A stretch of DNA of 64,000 nucleotides. It comes from Erythrocercus mccallii (Eukaryota; Chordata; Aves; Passeriformes; Dicruridae). Positions 1 to 11,605 of the stretch are shown here, in pieces (within the stretch, counting starts at the first letter, position 1; the number at the start of each line of letters is the position of its first letter). The stretch covers positions 304,062 to 368,061 of the forward strand of contig VZRG01000440.1 in NCBI GenBank assembly GCA_013397435.1, written 5' to 3'. Made by a program: the position numbers and the translations under genes. The notes beneath the pieces were generated by a model that was not told the DNA's origin, made no database searches, and was given only the letters and a program-made list of their open reading frames with translations.

Positions 1-1851
1 GTACATTAGAGTGAAATATATGTTTCAGACTTTAATAATGTGTGTTTTCATGCTCTCTAGCTTGTACTGTCAGCTGTGAAACTGAAAGCGCTTCATTTCC
101 CCTTGGTTTCATGCCTGTCTAAAGCACCACTCCCTTCCTTTGCACACAGGATTTGCCCGGGAAAGCAGATGTTGTAGAGCCAGCCAAGTTCCAGGGAGGG
201 ACAAGAGGCAGAGTGAGGCTGAAAGACTTTCTCCAACACGTAAATGTCACATAGTCTAGATGTTGTCTATGTTTTACTGCTACAGTGATGAAAATTGTGG
301 AAGTAAGAGCTGAAAATATTTGATGGTCAAAGATAGCTCAGGACTTGTAAAATGTTGGATTTTAAGGCTGCTCAATTCTTAAAAAAAACCCCTTCATGTT
401 TGTGATATAAAAAGTTCAAGAGATAACACGAATGTTTTCGAATACATTCTTGGTACCTGTGCATTGCTCATTACCTGCATCTCAAATGTGACTTTGCATT
501 TTACAGTGGAGAAAAATGTTCATACTAAAAATATTAAACAGTCATGTTTTACAAACATGTGCTGCTACAAGAGCATAGCTTTTATTCTTAGGCTGAAGAA
601 AGTATGCTTGTGGTTGGAAGCAGAGGAACATTTAGACCATCTAAGTTTAGACTCCTGAGTTCTAGTGTTTATCTCTAGAATGTGTGGGAACCCATCAAAG
701 GTGTTTTCTACAGCACCTGCCTTCCCCTGCTGACTACATAAGGATTTCAGTCCTAATATAGCCACCAAAGTTAGATTCCTAAATTGACAATATCAGCTCA
801 TTACACAAATGAGCCCAAATGAACACACTATACAAATGATACTTATTATTTTAATCTGAATTAGAGCACACGACGCCAGAAGGAAAATAAAATCAATCCC
901 TCCCAAACCCTTCTTATTTTGTGCTGGGGTCCTTGTTGCCAAAATGACACAAATAGCAGTGAATATTGAGATTGCAACCTGCTTCTGTGTGTTTCCTTGT
1001 TCCTTGTTTCCTTGATAAACTCAGAGGTGAAATAGGTAATTTAAAAAGTGAACATAGGAGATTGTTTGGCATGAATTCAATCTGGTCTCATCTGCATCAC
1101 TTCCCTATGTGTTGTGACAAAAAAGAGGCAAGGAAACAGAAGCTTCATATAGGGGACATCTCTGTACTATTATCACTATTGAGAAACTGAGGAATGCTTT
1201 CCCTTAAACTCAAAATTCACTTATCTGACCTGGATTTGTGGGCTATTATATCATTAATAGAAGGTTCTTTGGAGAATGATACAAAATGTCTGGAGGCTTT
1301 TCTATTTATCTCTTAAAGCTGATGTTGAGAGACTTTTAATTCATTATTTTTGTTTAATATTAACCTATTTTAACTTAAGAACACTGTGATGGTATTATGG
1401 TCTAACTACTGATAAATAAAAAGAGAGGGAGGGAAAACCAAAGAAATAAAAGTAAATAATCTTAGAAATAAAAGAATTTGCTTTCCGAAGAGGATGCAGG
1501 TATGGCTTTTTTCTTCAAAAGGAATTTCCTAGCTTATATAGAAGGAGACGGTACACAGGAGATCCTGTGCCCCAAACAGCAACCAGTAGAGCTTATTTTC
1601 TGGGAGTGGTGTCAGAGCAGAACAAATCTAGCTTCTCTAGATTGCCATCCTGTTATGCAGCAGGAATGTGTTTTGGTTATGCATGTCACCAGGACTGAAG
1701 AGACTTTGTTTGGTGGTGCAATATGGGATTAGGGTGAAATCTGCAATGGTTTCTACCAAGAATTGGTATATAATGTGGGTGTCAGGCAAGAGGATGAGTG
1801 TTTTCTCCTGCTGACTTTTGGGGGTTTTTTGTCTGTTTTTTTTTTCTGAAG
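1..1851. other. Left-edge non-coding stretch, probably LOXHD1 intron
   Basis: AT-rich sequence without a recognisable PLAT exon, repeat or RNA gene. The short open frames at 464-658, 966-1190 and 1478-1732 have no domain-like composition. A preceding PLAT exon would be expected further left. Confidence 0.5.
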
Positions 1852-2003
1852 TTGTGGAATATGAAATGCATTTGTACACGGGAGACTTGAAGAAGGCAGA
1901 TACCATTGGAGAGGTTTATTTTCATATACAAGGAGAAAAAAGGGACTCAGGGAAGCGATGGCTTAACTTGAAAAACAGCCTGATCACTTTTTCTAGAGGG
2001 CAG
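1852..2003 (+). CDS. LOXHD1: LOXHD1 exon: N-terminal half of a PLAT domain (window PLAT 1)
   Basis: The block follows a strong polypyrimidine acceptor (T-run then CTGAAG, AG at 1850-1851) and ends CAG|GTAAAA. It starts with two bases of a split codon and then reads VEYEMHLYTGD, followed by GEVYFHIQGEKRDSGKRWL and TFSRGQ. This is the first PLAT beta-strand, the TGD turn, and the family's usual exon end F-x-R-G-Q in phase 0. It is open throughout (about 50 residues). The next exon opens in phase 0 as expected. Confidence 0.86.
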
Positions 2004-4727
2004 GTAAAATAATGAGGGAAAATGTAACTGAATCTGTGAGGATCTTTTTGTTAGAACTTATATTTCCAGAAAACCTTTCGTGGATAGAGTGTCAAAAATA
2101 TTAATGTTTTATATTCCATATAGTGATTGTCTCCATAGCTAACATATTGTTTTTAAGCACCATCACTGCTGTGCTACAGTAAAACAGTTAAGCTGTTAAA
2201 GTAATTTTGAGTTGGACTAGACCATCTCTAAGAGCTCTGTCTTAATATTCCAGACTTTTAAGGCTGGGGAGGCATCACTGCTTTATTAAAATATACCAGA
2301 TTGTTAAAACTGATAACATTTCTGTAGGATAACTTGCATTTGTAACCACTCCATCTAAAGTATTCTATGAACTTTTCTTGTTAACTTTCCTGACCACTGT
2401 AAGTGTTCCAAGAGGACTCTTATTTTTTCTTGTTTCAAATTTTTCCACCCACTTCTTGCTTTTTGGTAAACATATTGTTGGTTTTTGAGATTAAGTGGCT
2501 TTTCCTAGAAGAGTAATTCCTTGAGTAGTTTTTGGCATAAGAACAAAATAACCAAAATAGACTTCAGATCAAAAGGAAATATCTCTTTCAAATCAGAAGA
2601 ACATGTCTAGCTGATATTTTATTTGACCCTGGTGTTTAGAATTTCAGCTTGGATTTTTTTTGTTTTAAGAAAATCACGAAATCATTGTGAAATTCCTAGA
2701 AATCTTCTTCTGGGAAGGGTGGGAGAAGGTGGTTCACTGTTGCCAGCCAACCTGGAATAGTGTCTTCTCTGTTGCAGAAAGCTAAAGAAATGCACTTGAT
2801 ATATGCTTCATTTATCCTTTATGCATACTTGTGTTTATTTTATCTGCTTTTCTTACTATTGTTAAAGAGTCTAGAAGATACAAGGGTTTTGTATGAAAAG
2901 AAAGCAGATCTTAGTTATTATGCCCTCTGTATTTTCTTTCTCCACTGTGGAAGAGAATATGCATGCCCAATGTCATGCTTGTCAAAAGTGGTCACACTGG
3001 TAGCCCAGAGTTCACAAGTTAAAGCTGAAAATAATGACAGGATAGAACAGCTCATCATGTTTGAAGGAGTGATGTAGGAAGTCTTTTTGATGGTAATAGA
3101 TAATAGTCCTGTGTAGTATGTCTTAAGTATGATGTCTTCTAGAAATCTGAGCAGCAAGTCTGCTACAATGGATAAGGTAACAGTAGAGACCGGAAGAGGG
3201 ACAGGTTCCTATTTCTTTCAAAAGCCCAAACTGTCCTAACCATTTAAAAAACCTCAGTATTTTATAAGAATGTGTTATATTTTTTCCAGGAACAAAATTT
3301 GTAGAGAAAAACCTGAACAATAACACTTGACTTCTGTGAAGACTCACTCCTGTGGAAGTACTACTCATCTGCAAATTCACAAGGATTTTTTCTGTTTAAT
3401 CCAGATTCTGTGTCAGTTTTTGAACAGGCCTGTTCAGGCTTGCTAAATCCTTCCTCTGAAATTCTAAAGGGCTTTTCTATATCCTGGGCTATAAGACCCT
3501 AATCTTCTTCTTATAGAAAAGATTTCAAGTAACAACTCTTTGGGTATTCACTCTGCTGCAGTTCTCTTTACTCCAATTTACCCTCAAATAACAAATGCTC
3601 TGTTCTTAGCCATTGCTCTTTTTTCTAGATGATTCTTTTGATTAATGTTGTTCTTACAGATACTGAAATTCTGGAACTCTGGGACTATGGGAACAATACA
3701 AGTGTTTTATTATTTTTCTTTTTCAAACCCACAAAACAGCCCTCAGCTGTTACATTCAAACTTGCATTTTCAACCAAACTTCCCAAAACAACTGCTTCTG
3801 TGTTCAACAGTATAACTCATGAAGTCAGTCACATGAAATAAAAGTCTTAGCTGTAGAGGTTTAATTTCACAGCTGGGTTCTCAAAAGATTAGATGAATCC
3901 ATTCATATATAGTATGTTTCCAAACCTCATTTCTTCAGGCCCAGTTAAAAAAAGCATTTTAAACAATGTGTGTTCCCATTGTCAGTGCATGTCCTACTGT
4001 GAGGTTTCCCAGAGATTATGAAGATGACTGCTCAAAGAAGATGAGCGTATATAGGCAAGAAGGTGAATAAACTATAAAGATTTACAGTATGGAAAAAAGG
4101 ACAGACTCCATGCAGTCTATTGATCATTCAAGTCTGTAGTATGTAGAAAATTTGACCTCTTACAGAGATGGTTTGAAGGAGGCATCCTTATCCCAAAAGC
4201 ACAGTGTTTGAAATCTTCAGAGATACCATTCACTTAATTCCCATTAACATGCCTAATTCCCACTAAATTAACTGTGGATTTTAGTGAAAAATGAAATTAC
4301 TCTAGATTTTCAGAATTATTAGACATCTAGTATTTATCATTTTCATTGCAAGTTAGGTTCTGGACAAAGTAAATTTCAACACACTAGGGATTGATCTGAT
4401 TTGTTTATTTCAGTCCATGAAGGTATGAGAAATGAGAACTTTATTGCTAGTGTGCATATCTGATGTTTCCAAAATTATTTCCTACTAAATAGAGAGGCAT
4501 TTTGAAATTCATAATTCATAATATCAACTGGATAAGAAAAGATGAGCTATAGTACATAATATTTAGTTATGAAGTCAAAGACAATGAAATGGCATAGATG
4601 AGATAAATTTCTTTCCATCAAGGTACAAAATAATGACCAGACACATCAAGCTAAATTGATAAATACTCGAAACCAGAGCCCTTTTAAGTTTAATTAAAAT
4701 ATAATTTTGATTATTTTCATATTGCAG
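2004..4727 (+). other. LOXHD1 intron
   Basis: Intronic, AT-rich. A 105-codon frame at 2760-3077 is leucine/tyrosine-rich in its first third but has no recognisable domain, no splice-consistent borders and no similarity to PLAT, so I treat it as chance. No repeat family was recognised. Confidence 0.55.
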
Positions 4728-4810
4728 GTGGATATTTTCAAAATTAAATCTGTATACCTTGACAAGTTCAATCAAGTTTGTGTTGGATTTAAAAGTCTAA
4801 GAAAAGGTTG
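4728..4810 (+). pseudogene. LOXHD1: LOXHD1 exon: middle of PLAT 1, donor phase does not fit
   Basis: After acceptor ...TTTTCATATTGCAG the frame opens with VDIFKIKSVYLDKFNQVCVG, the standard start of the second PLAT exon (VD-x-F), in phase 0 as the previous exon requires. The nearest GT donors give ends in phase 1 or 2 (best guess GGTTG|GTAGTT), whereas the following exon (SDGWFLEN) needs phase 0. The mismatch would be explained by one missing base near the donor, but this is inference. The GH-D motif usual for PLAT domains is replaced by GFKS. Confidence 0.66.
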
Positions 4811-6351
4811 GTAGTTTTTTCTGTTAATGTAAGGTAATAACAATGTAGATTATTAGATTTAGGTGATCCTAGTACTTCAGAGATATCTGAAATTTAACAC
4901 AAAAGTGGTTTTTTTTAAAGAGTCTAGAAAATATGAAATTGCTTTCCATTTTCAGCTGTTCATTATTTCTTTTGGATTATACATGTCAAGTATCCAGATC
5001 CAGCTTGATTTTACTAAAATGTGCAAGGGATTCCAAGGAAATGTTGTGACAATGTAAAATGGTAAAATTATATATTAAACTTTTCTCCATTTGATGTTTC
5101 TATCTTTTATAAGCACAGTCAACAAAGATTTTGTTGGAAGGAAGCAATATGACATCATGCTTTTGAAACTTTTATAAATTTCGTCTTCCTGTACATTTTT
5201 AGATGATGGATAAGTAAAAAAAAAGAATTTGTTTTCAGGGCTATATGCTTATATGTAAAGATAAGAACATAAAAGTGGTTCATTAAATTAAGAAGTGGAA
5301 CACAGAAGAAAGGCTGTTCTGGCCTTACAGGTTCTTTCCTTCTCATACATGCAAAGTATTGTTTTAAGGGATCCTGCATACGTGAGGTTGACTGCCAGAT
5401 AAAAAGGCTGTATTCCTGCAGCATTTTTTCTCATCTTACTTCTGGCTCCAAAGCAGCTATTGTAGCAAAAAAAAAATTTGCTTATTTCTTGAAAATAAAT
5501 AGCAACAGCAAAGAGTATCATGAATTGGTATTTTATTGAATCCTTTGGTTACAATTTTGGTGCACTGTTTTTTAAAGGCAACAGAACAGGGATTCTACAG
5601 TTATTTTACTCCTGCAGATAATGTTGATAATGGAAATTGTTGTTCCAGAGTATGACAACCTGAGTCTCTTGTTCTTCTTTTCTAAAAAACCCCAAGATTA
5701 CAAAATGACTCTGCAGGTTAAACTCAGACTCAGAAAAACATGCTCGGAAACTATTTCCTAGATTGTAATATTAAAATGAACAATCAAACTTTCATTCATT
5801 TCAGCAAGACTGGGAGTGTAACCAAGTTTACCAAGACTCAGAGATCTGAGTCTACAAATGCTTTGTTTCCAAAGAATCATGGTCTTAAATTGAGAGAAAA
5901 CCAGCTGAAGTTTGTTCCTTATTATATAAAATGGAAATTTACCAGAAAGAAATCTGTGTGTTGAGTGGATGTTCTGATGGCTAATGTAATAGGAATCCTG
6001 ATCTTTTTCCTTTAGGACATTGATAATATAATTTCCTGTTGGGGTTTCTTGTGTCTAGAGATTGCATACAGAAGCCTTTCCATACTTTGAGATGTAGTAG
6101 ATCATTACAACACATCTATCCCTACATTTAATTTCACAAGGTCTGTACAAACATTGACTATTTTGGAGTGTAGTGGAACAGACAGAAACACATATACATA
6201 GCCAATATATTTTCAGAGGTTTTATTTCCCTAAGAAGTCTGTCAAAAGAAAACCTGTTATTTATTTAATTAAGGTAGAAACTTATGACTGTATACACAGA
6301 ATATTTTGTTGCTTAAAAGGTATAAATTAATAATTTCCTGTTTATTTTCAG
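4811..6351 (+). other. LOXHD1 intron
   Basis: No exon, RNA gene or recognisable repeat seen. Simple AT-rich sequence. Confidence 0.5.
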
Positions 6352-6479
6352 TCAGATGGGTGGTTTTTGGAAAATTGTAAAAGAAGTCTACCCTTTTTCT
6401 GCACATGGTTTTTTTCACAATGGCTGGATCAATAAACGTTCCAAGGAAGATTTTGTAGAAGTCGCAATTCCACTCAAAG
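6352..6479 (+). pseudogene. LOXHD1: LOXHD1 exon: C-terminal half of PLAT 1, frameshifted
   Basis: The acceptor is TTTATTTTCAG and the donor AAAG|GTAATA. From the exon start, phase 0 reads SDGWFLENCKRSLPFF, the conserved GWFLE segment, and then reaches ...WLDQ and TAA at 6433-6435. The +1 frame picks up with WINKRSKEDFVEVAIPL, which resembles the W-L-x-K...D-x-V-E-R-E-L end of PLAT repeats. The switch of frame falls around 6421-6435, and a four-base insertion around GATC would explain it. This indicates a frameshift within one exon. Confidence 0.76.
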
Positions 6480-7671
6480 GTAATACAAGCAGGAGTGTCC
6501 TTCATTTTCATGGATCACCCCTGCATGGCAGAGCAGATCACAACTGGTATAAGGTTACTTCACACAGTAGGAAGAACTCAGCATTGGTACTCCCATGGTG
6601 AGGGGCACGGGCCTGGACCAAGGTGAATCATGCTTTCTGTAAACAAAGGGAAGAAATTATGCCTGGGATGGAGAAATTTGAAATGGCAGTATTGAAAGAT
6701 TCTCCTCTGGCAGGACATTTCCTGTCCTTGGAACAATACATAATAAAGAGGCATGGCCTCTGCACAAGTGTGACATGGATTCATGAAGCCATTGGCCTGG
6801 TTTTCTACCCCTCCACAGGACTAACATGAGTAATGAGGAGTTTGCATCTTCGTTGCCTGAATTTCCTATGCTGGATACTGCACTAACAGGCAATATAATA
6901 TTTTGGTTTATACAGCCCTATAACAGATATGGACTCTAAATATAGATTTGCTTTTACTGCAGAAACATCTGTGACATCTCTTTCTATGGCAAATTTAGAA
7001 ACAAAAAGTAGAGGAATGTGGCAAACATGGGTACACTGCACACAAGTACCAGAAGATGTTCCTAATTCAAGTTGTTGCATTTGGAAGAAAAGGAAAATCC
7101 CCTGCACAGAAACTTCAAAATCTAAGTGATTCTCCCTTTATGGTTTGTTTCTTTTCTATGTCATACAAATCTTGCCAAATAGTTTCAGTGAAATAAGAAT
7201 TGTAGCCAATATGTATGACATTATGTGGATTGATTTTTTGTTTGTCAGAATTAATGTTTATAACTCTATGTCTTAAATAAACACAGCTTGGAGAACTTCT
7301 CACCTGTGGGCCAAAACACATCACTTAGGAAAACTCTTGAGTAAATGCCAAATTTCATGTGAAAAATGTAATTAAGTTTGAATTAAGTGAGGAGAAAAGA
7401 ACTGGCCTTGAAAATACAGAATTCAATTATACATTTCCTTCCTTTTGGTGTGTTTGCCTATGTTCTGCAACCGATTCCCCCAGTAAAAAATAGACATAAT
7501 TTATGATTCAAATGTGAGTCCAAATTAACTTGTACCCTTCATAGGACTTCCTCACCCTAGCACTAACCTCACTGACTAATATTTTTAGCTGTTGTATTTA
7601 TCTTTTTATTGAGTTTAAAGTATGCCATGCAAGCTGTTGCATAGTTAATTATTACTATTTTTTTCTAACAG
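6480..7671 (+). other. LOXHD1 intron
   Basis: Nothing recognised. Open frames at 6623-6829 and 6929-7129 lack domain features. Confidence 0.5.
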
Positions 7672-7758
7672 TTGACCATTGGTGATATTGGAGATATAAC
7701 AAAAGTCTGCTTTGCGTTATGTGGTCCATCCTTGAGAAGAGGAATTAAACTTCACAAG
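7672..7758 (+). pseudogene. LOXHD1: Probable LOXHD1 exon: start of PLAT 2
   Basis: The block lies between a good acceptor (T-rich, then CTAACAG) and donor AAG|GTATTG. It reads TIGDIGDITKVCFALCG and then RRGIKLHK, which matches the TGD...KV-x-L-x-G...I-x-L-x pattern of the first PLAT strands. It is shorter than sister exons. In the phase left by the previous exon it would read into TGA within four codons, so one extra base near the start is suspected. Identity is likely but less certain than for the other exons. Confidence 0.52.
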
Positions 7759-10700
7759 GTATTGCAAATATAACGCATATAAACTTGCAATATTTTTCAA
7801 AACAGCAGTAAATAACTTTTGTTGAGACACAGACGGTCTCAGTTACCTGGTATCTACAGATGACTGCCTACAGCTTGCACATCTCTTTGTGGGCAGTTTG
7901 ACCTTGTTTGCACCTGCTGAAGAGCATATTGCTAAAGCTCTTCACTGGTGTGCAGACCCATTCTGCACAGTTCATCGTGACATGAAGGCAGTGTTTCCTG
8001 CTGATGCTAGGAAATGCTAATTCCTGCATGGAAATACTGACAGTCTCCAGACTCAGACCAACCTACCTGTGGAACCCAATTAAGATAATATTCAGTATCT
8101 ATTCTTTATAATATAGCCATCAGTGGGCCTTAAACATCTGATTGTAGTTTAATATGTCTTTAAGAATTCTCATAAAAAGGAATGGAGAAAGGACTTAGTC
8201 AATCAGCTGCTGTCAATCTTAAAATAGAATTAGAATTTAAAAGTATACTTAAACTTGAAGGTTAATTAAAGAAAAAATTGTATCAGTGAGCTCTGCCTAT
8301 AGGCAAGGGCAAAAAACCCCATTGTGGGCATAACACTAAATTAGTCTGAAGTCAGTAGAAGAGTGCTTTCCTGAACTAAGCCACAGAGTACCTTAACCCT
8401 GCTATGGATTTGAAAGATCAAGGTGATTCTTTAAATGCAGAAAGACTCCAGAAACTTTTCTGATGGCAAATGCTAGAGACAGCTGCATTCCAGACTAAAA
8501 TGTGAATGGGCTTGTGGCCTCATAAGAACATTGAATCTGAATTTATGAATTTGTGATGAATTTATTTTATCTGGGGATAGTGGAGGAGTTTATCTCGTAT
8601 TTTCTCCCCAAATGTGTTCTATGTCAGCTAATTTTGTAGTCTCAGTTTAGGCTATAAAAATGGACAGAATAGGTAAGCAAAGTTAATTTCTAATTTTAAA
8701 TATGCATCTCCAGGCCATTTGATAATGCATTCCAAAAAAATTTTGACACTAAGTTTAATATATCCATTATGTAATATAAGACTTCAGCCTCCAGACTTGG
8801 TGGCTCAAAATGGCAGAACATTCATAAATGTAATAGTTTGCTTTCTGCTTTCTTTTCCAAAATAACCCTATGCAAATGGCTAAGTGACTTTTGTCTGTAC
8901 TTTCAAATACTTCACAATTCATTTAATAACTGGTTTATTAGTTAATAAATTTTTGCAATCTACAAGAAGTCAGTAGGTTGGTATAGACCTAAGTAGTCTC
9001 TTGTATGCATGTGCAACCCACAGCATGAACCACAATAATATCTATTGCTTTTTTCATTAATATGCTTATAATATCTAATACTAATTTATTAGTCTATTCA
9101 TAAATTAGTTATTCATGGAAGCGTGATCTAAAATGTAACAAGTTGGTCTCACTGTAATAGGATTCTTACAGTGCAGTAAAAAATGGAGATGTTGTATAGA
9201 AACAGAGAAATTGCAGGAAGCAGTCAGGTTATGCAAGCCTACTATGAATCAGTGGTCAAACCCAGTCCCAACGAAATAAAATTTCGTCCTTTTAATTCTT
9301 TTTAAGTGAAAGAAGTAATATTCAAAGTTCAAGAAATTTCTCAGAAACACAGATGAAACTGCAAAAAGGATATAAAAATCCCTACATTCATTTTGCTACT
9401 CTCTGTCTTCCCTATTTTGATATTTACAAGGTTTTTCAAAATACCTGTGGATTATATAACTGTAGCTAAAATTTATGTATTTTCTATAACTTCTGAAGAT
9501 TTATGTACTATAGAATGAGTAGTTATTTCTTGCTCAAAAAGAGTTTCTGGCCTTTCCTAAAATAGAATACAATCCTATTTTTTATGTTTGTTTAGAATAT
9601 AGAAAAAAAAGATATGATTTGAAGATGAAGTTAATGCTTAGATATAATCTTAGAACTAGCAAGAATTTGTCAGGTATGTTTCATTAGAAGGCCAGTTTCC
9701 ATGCTTCATTTTTATGAGTCCAGTTTCTGCAGGCTGTCTGCCTGCATATGTAGGTAAACCTTAGTGCAATTTTAAGACAGATAGGAGTTAGTGATATGTA
9801 TTGATATTTAGTTAGGGTTGCACATATTGATAGAAGTTAGGGGGAAATATTTTTGTATAAGAAGTTATACATTTAATATTACAAAAAGTCTGTTATTGCA
9901 AGTGCAAAAAATAGGTAAACAATGGGTTGCAACTTTAGTGGAATTTAATACTATCTAAATAAAACTACCTTTTATTCAAGTAATTAATGGTTTAAATCTG
10001 GAAATGGTCATGGGGTATTGTTTAATTTCATCTGGAAGCCCTGTGACTGATCTTGTAAAGCACTGGACAGAATGAATAAGCAATATTGGAAAATGTTAGG
10101 TCATCGCATTTCTAAGAATTCAAGGGCAAGACAGTCTGACAAAAATTTTAAGAGTGGAATGGTCAAATTCACAATAATATAATTTATTCAATTATATAAA
10201 TATTTATATATCTGAAAGATTACAGTTGAAATGTGTGTGAGGAAACCTGTACTCAGGATTTCCAAACACTGGTACGTGCATTCTCGATGATGAGCACAAA
10301 TTTTTCTGTTACAGCTTTTGTCAGTACTGGAAAAAAGTGACCACAATAATTTTGAGAATCCCTGCCTAAGAATTTCAATTGCTTAATGTCCTGATGAAAT
10401 TAAGTTTTTATTTCTTTTTGTTTCCTTTTGTTTTGTTTTAAATGTCTTGGAATACTATTTCTATACAAAGACATTCTGAAGACTGAAGAAGCCGTTTCTG
10501 CAAACTTGCAGTCATTAGCTATTTATGAAGTTCAATATTGCATGAAATAGTTATCAGAAATGTTTCTGCATATACTTGACAGATTTTCACTCTGTATTTT
10601 GTAACCGAGCCCAAGATACATGATCTGAGTTGACCTCCTGTGAATCCAAGTTCCACCGTGACCCTCTCAGCAGGGATATGTGAGTTCCTAAGGCTGTGCT

Positions 10701-11317
10701 TCCTCAGCTGGTTTGGAGGTTCTAAGTCCACTTGGAACTACGTCCACTTAAACTAGGAACCTAATTTCTTCACTCTCCAGTAGATATTTAAAGCAAAGAA
10801 AAATGAAGCTGGACCTAAGCTTGCCCATTCTATTGAAATTCATTCTTCAAATAACTTATTTCCACAGGCAGCCGTGAAAGCCACTGGACACCTAATTTCT
10901 GCCAACTTTGAAAATCCTACCTGAGATATAGCAAGACTCATTTTAAAAAAAATAACAAGTAACAAAGCAAATGTTTTTGCAAAATGGGCATATGCTCTTA
11001 AGATTGATGAAACTGTATTCATTCATTTGACATTCTGAAATTGCAAGCACATACAGGTCAATTTAAGCTGTATCTCTCATTGGTTCTTTACAAATGGGTC
11101 CTATGCTTGTGTTGATATGTGTTGAAGAATACACCTATAAACATCAGGCTGCAGAATTAGCAGCTTGAAAAAGCTGCTGTAACTGTTATGCAAAATCAGG
11201 CAGCTGTTATAAAGCGTGTGCAGGAGTTAGTAAAAGGAAGAAATGTCAGTTTCTATTGGGATGGAAATAGGAAATTAAATCATTCCAATAAATTTATTTC
11301 TCTGATTCTGCCTGCAG
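7759..11317 (+). other. LOXHD1 intron region with an expected exon missing or decayed
   Basis: A middle PLAT exon (VD-x-F...GH...W) should sit here between the exons at 7672 and 11318, but no clear one is present. The best remnant is at 10868 (listed separately). The rest is AT-rich with no recognised repeat. Confidence 0.5.
10868..10945 (+). other. Possible decayed middle exon of PLAT 2
   Basis: After acceptor TTATTTCCACAG, phase 0 reads VKATGHLISANFENPT, then TGA at 10922-10924, then DIARLIL. K-x-x-GH...ENP-x-W is the usual middle-exon pattern in this gene, with TGA standing where Trp is expected. The VD-x-F opening is missing and no proper donor follows, so this is only a candidate. The end given is approximate. 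Confidence 0.27.
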
Positions 11318-11450
11318 CTTCAGCTAAAAGACCTGGACACTAAACAAGAGTTGAGCTTTCACACTGAAGCCCCATGTCTGTTTGGAGAAGATGGATCTGA
11401 GACCATGACAGAGCTTGCTTTGCTCAGGCCAGACCAGCCACCACTCAGGG
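11318..11450 (+). CDS. LOXHD1: LOXHD1 exon: C-terminal part of PLAT 2
   Basis: The acceptor is CTGATTCTGCCTGCAG and the donor GGG|GTATGC. Phase 0 reads LQLKDLDTKQELSFHTEAPC, then GEDGSETMTELALLRP. This is the last PLAT strands with the D-x-x-x-x-x-x-x-E-L-A end. The exon ends in phase 1 and the next exon (14635) supplies exactly two bases to complete Glu, which supports both borders. The W-L normally found after the cysteine is replaced here by L-F. Confidence 0.77.
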
Positions 11451-11605
11451 GTATGCTGCTGAAAGGAAAAATAAATATATGAGCAAATACACAAACACAC
11501 AGAGAATTGTAAACTGCCTTATAGGATGAACACGAGGCACAAGATTGAAAAGTATTTTATATAGATTAAAAAACCACTCAAAATTACTTTTAATTCAATA
11601 AAATG

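Noticed and set aside
1453..1500. LSEEDAG segment suggestive of a PLAT W-L-S-E-D-E end
   Set aside because: No Trp, no acceptor/donor pair in a fitting phase, and no flanking PLAT residues.
2760..3077. 105-codon frame with a hydrophobic leucine-rich stretch resembling a membrane segment
   Set aside because: Single hydrophobic run in AT-rich intron sequence, with no further support.
10316..10390. LLSVLEKSDHNNFENPCLRI after TTCTGTTACAG as a middle PLAT exon
   Set aside because: No VD-x-F opening, no GH in frame with family spacing and no donor. The stretch at 10868 is slightly better, and both remain uncertain.
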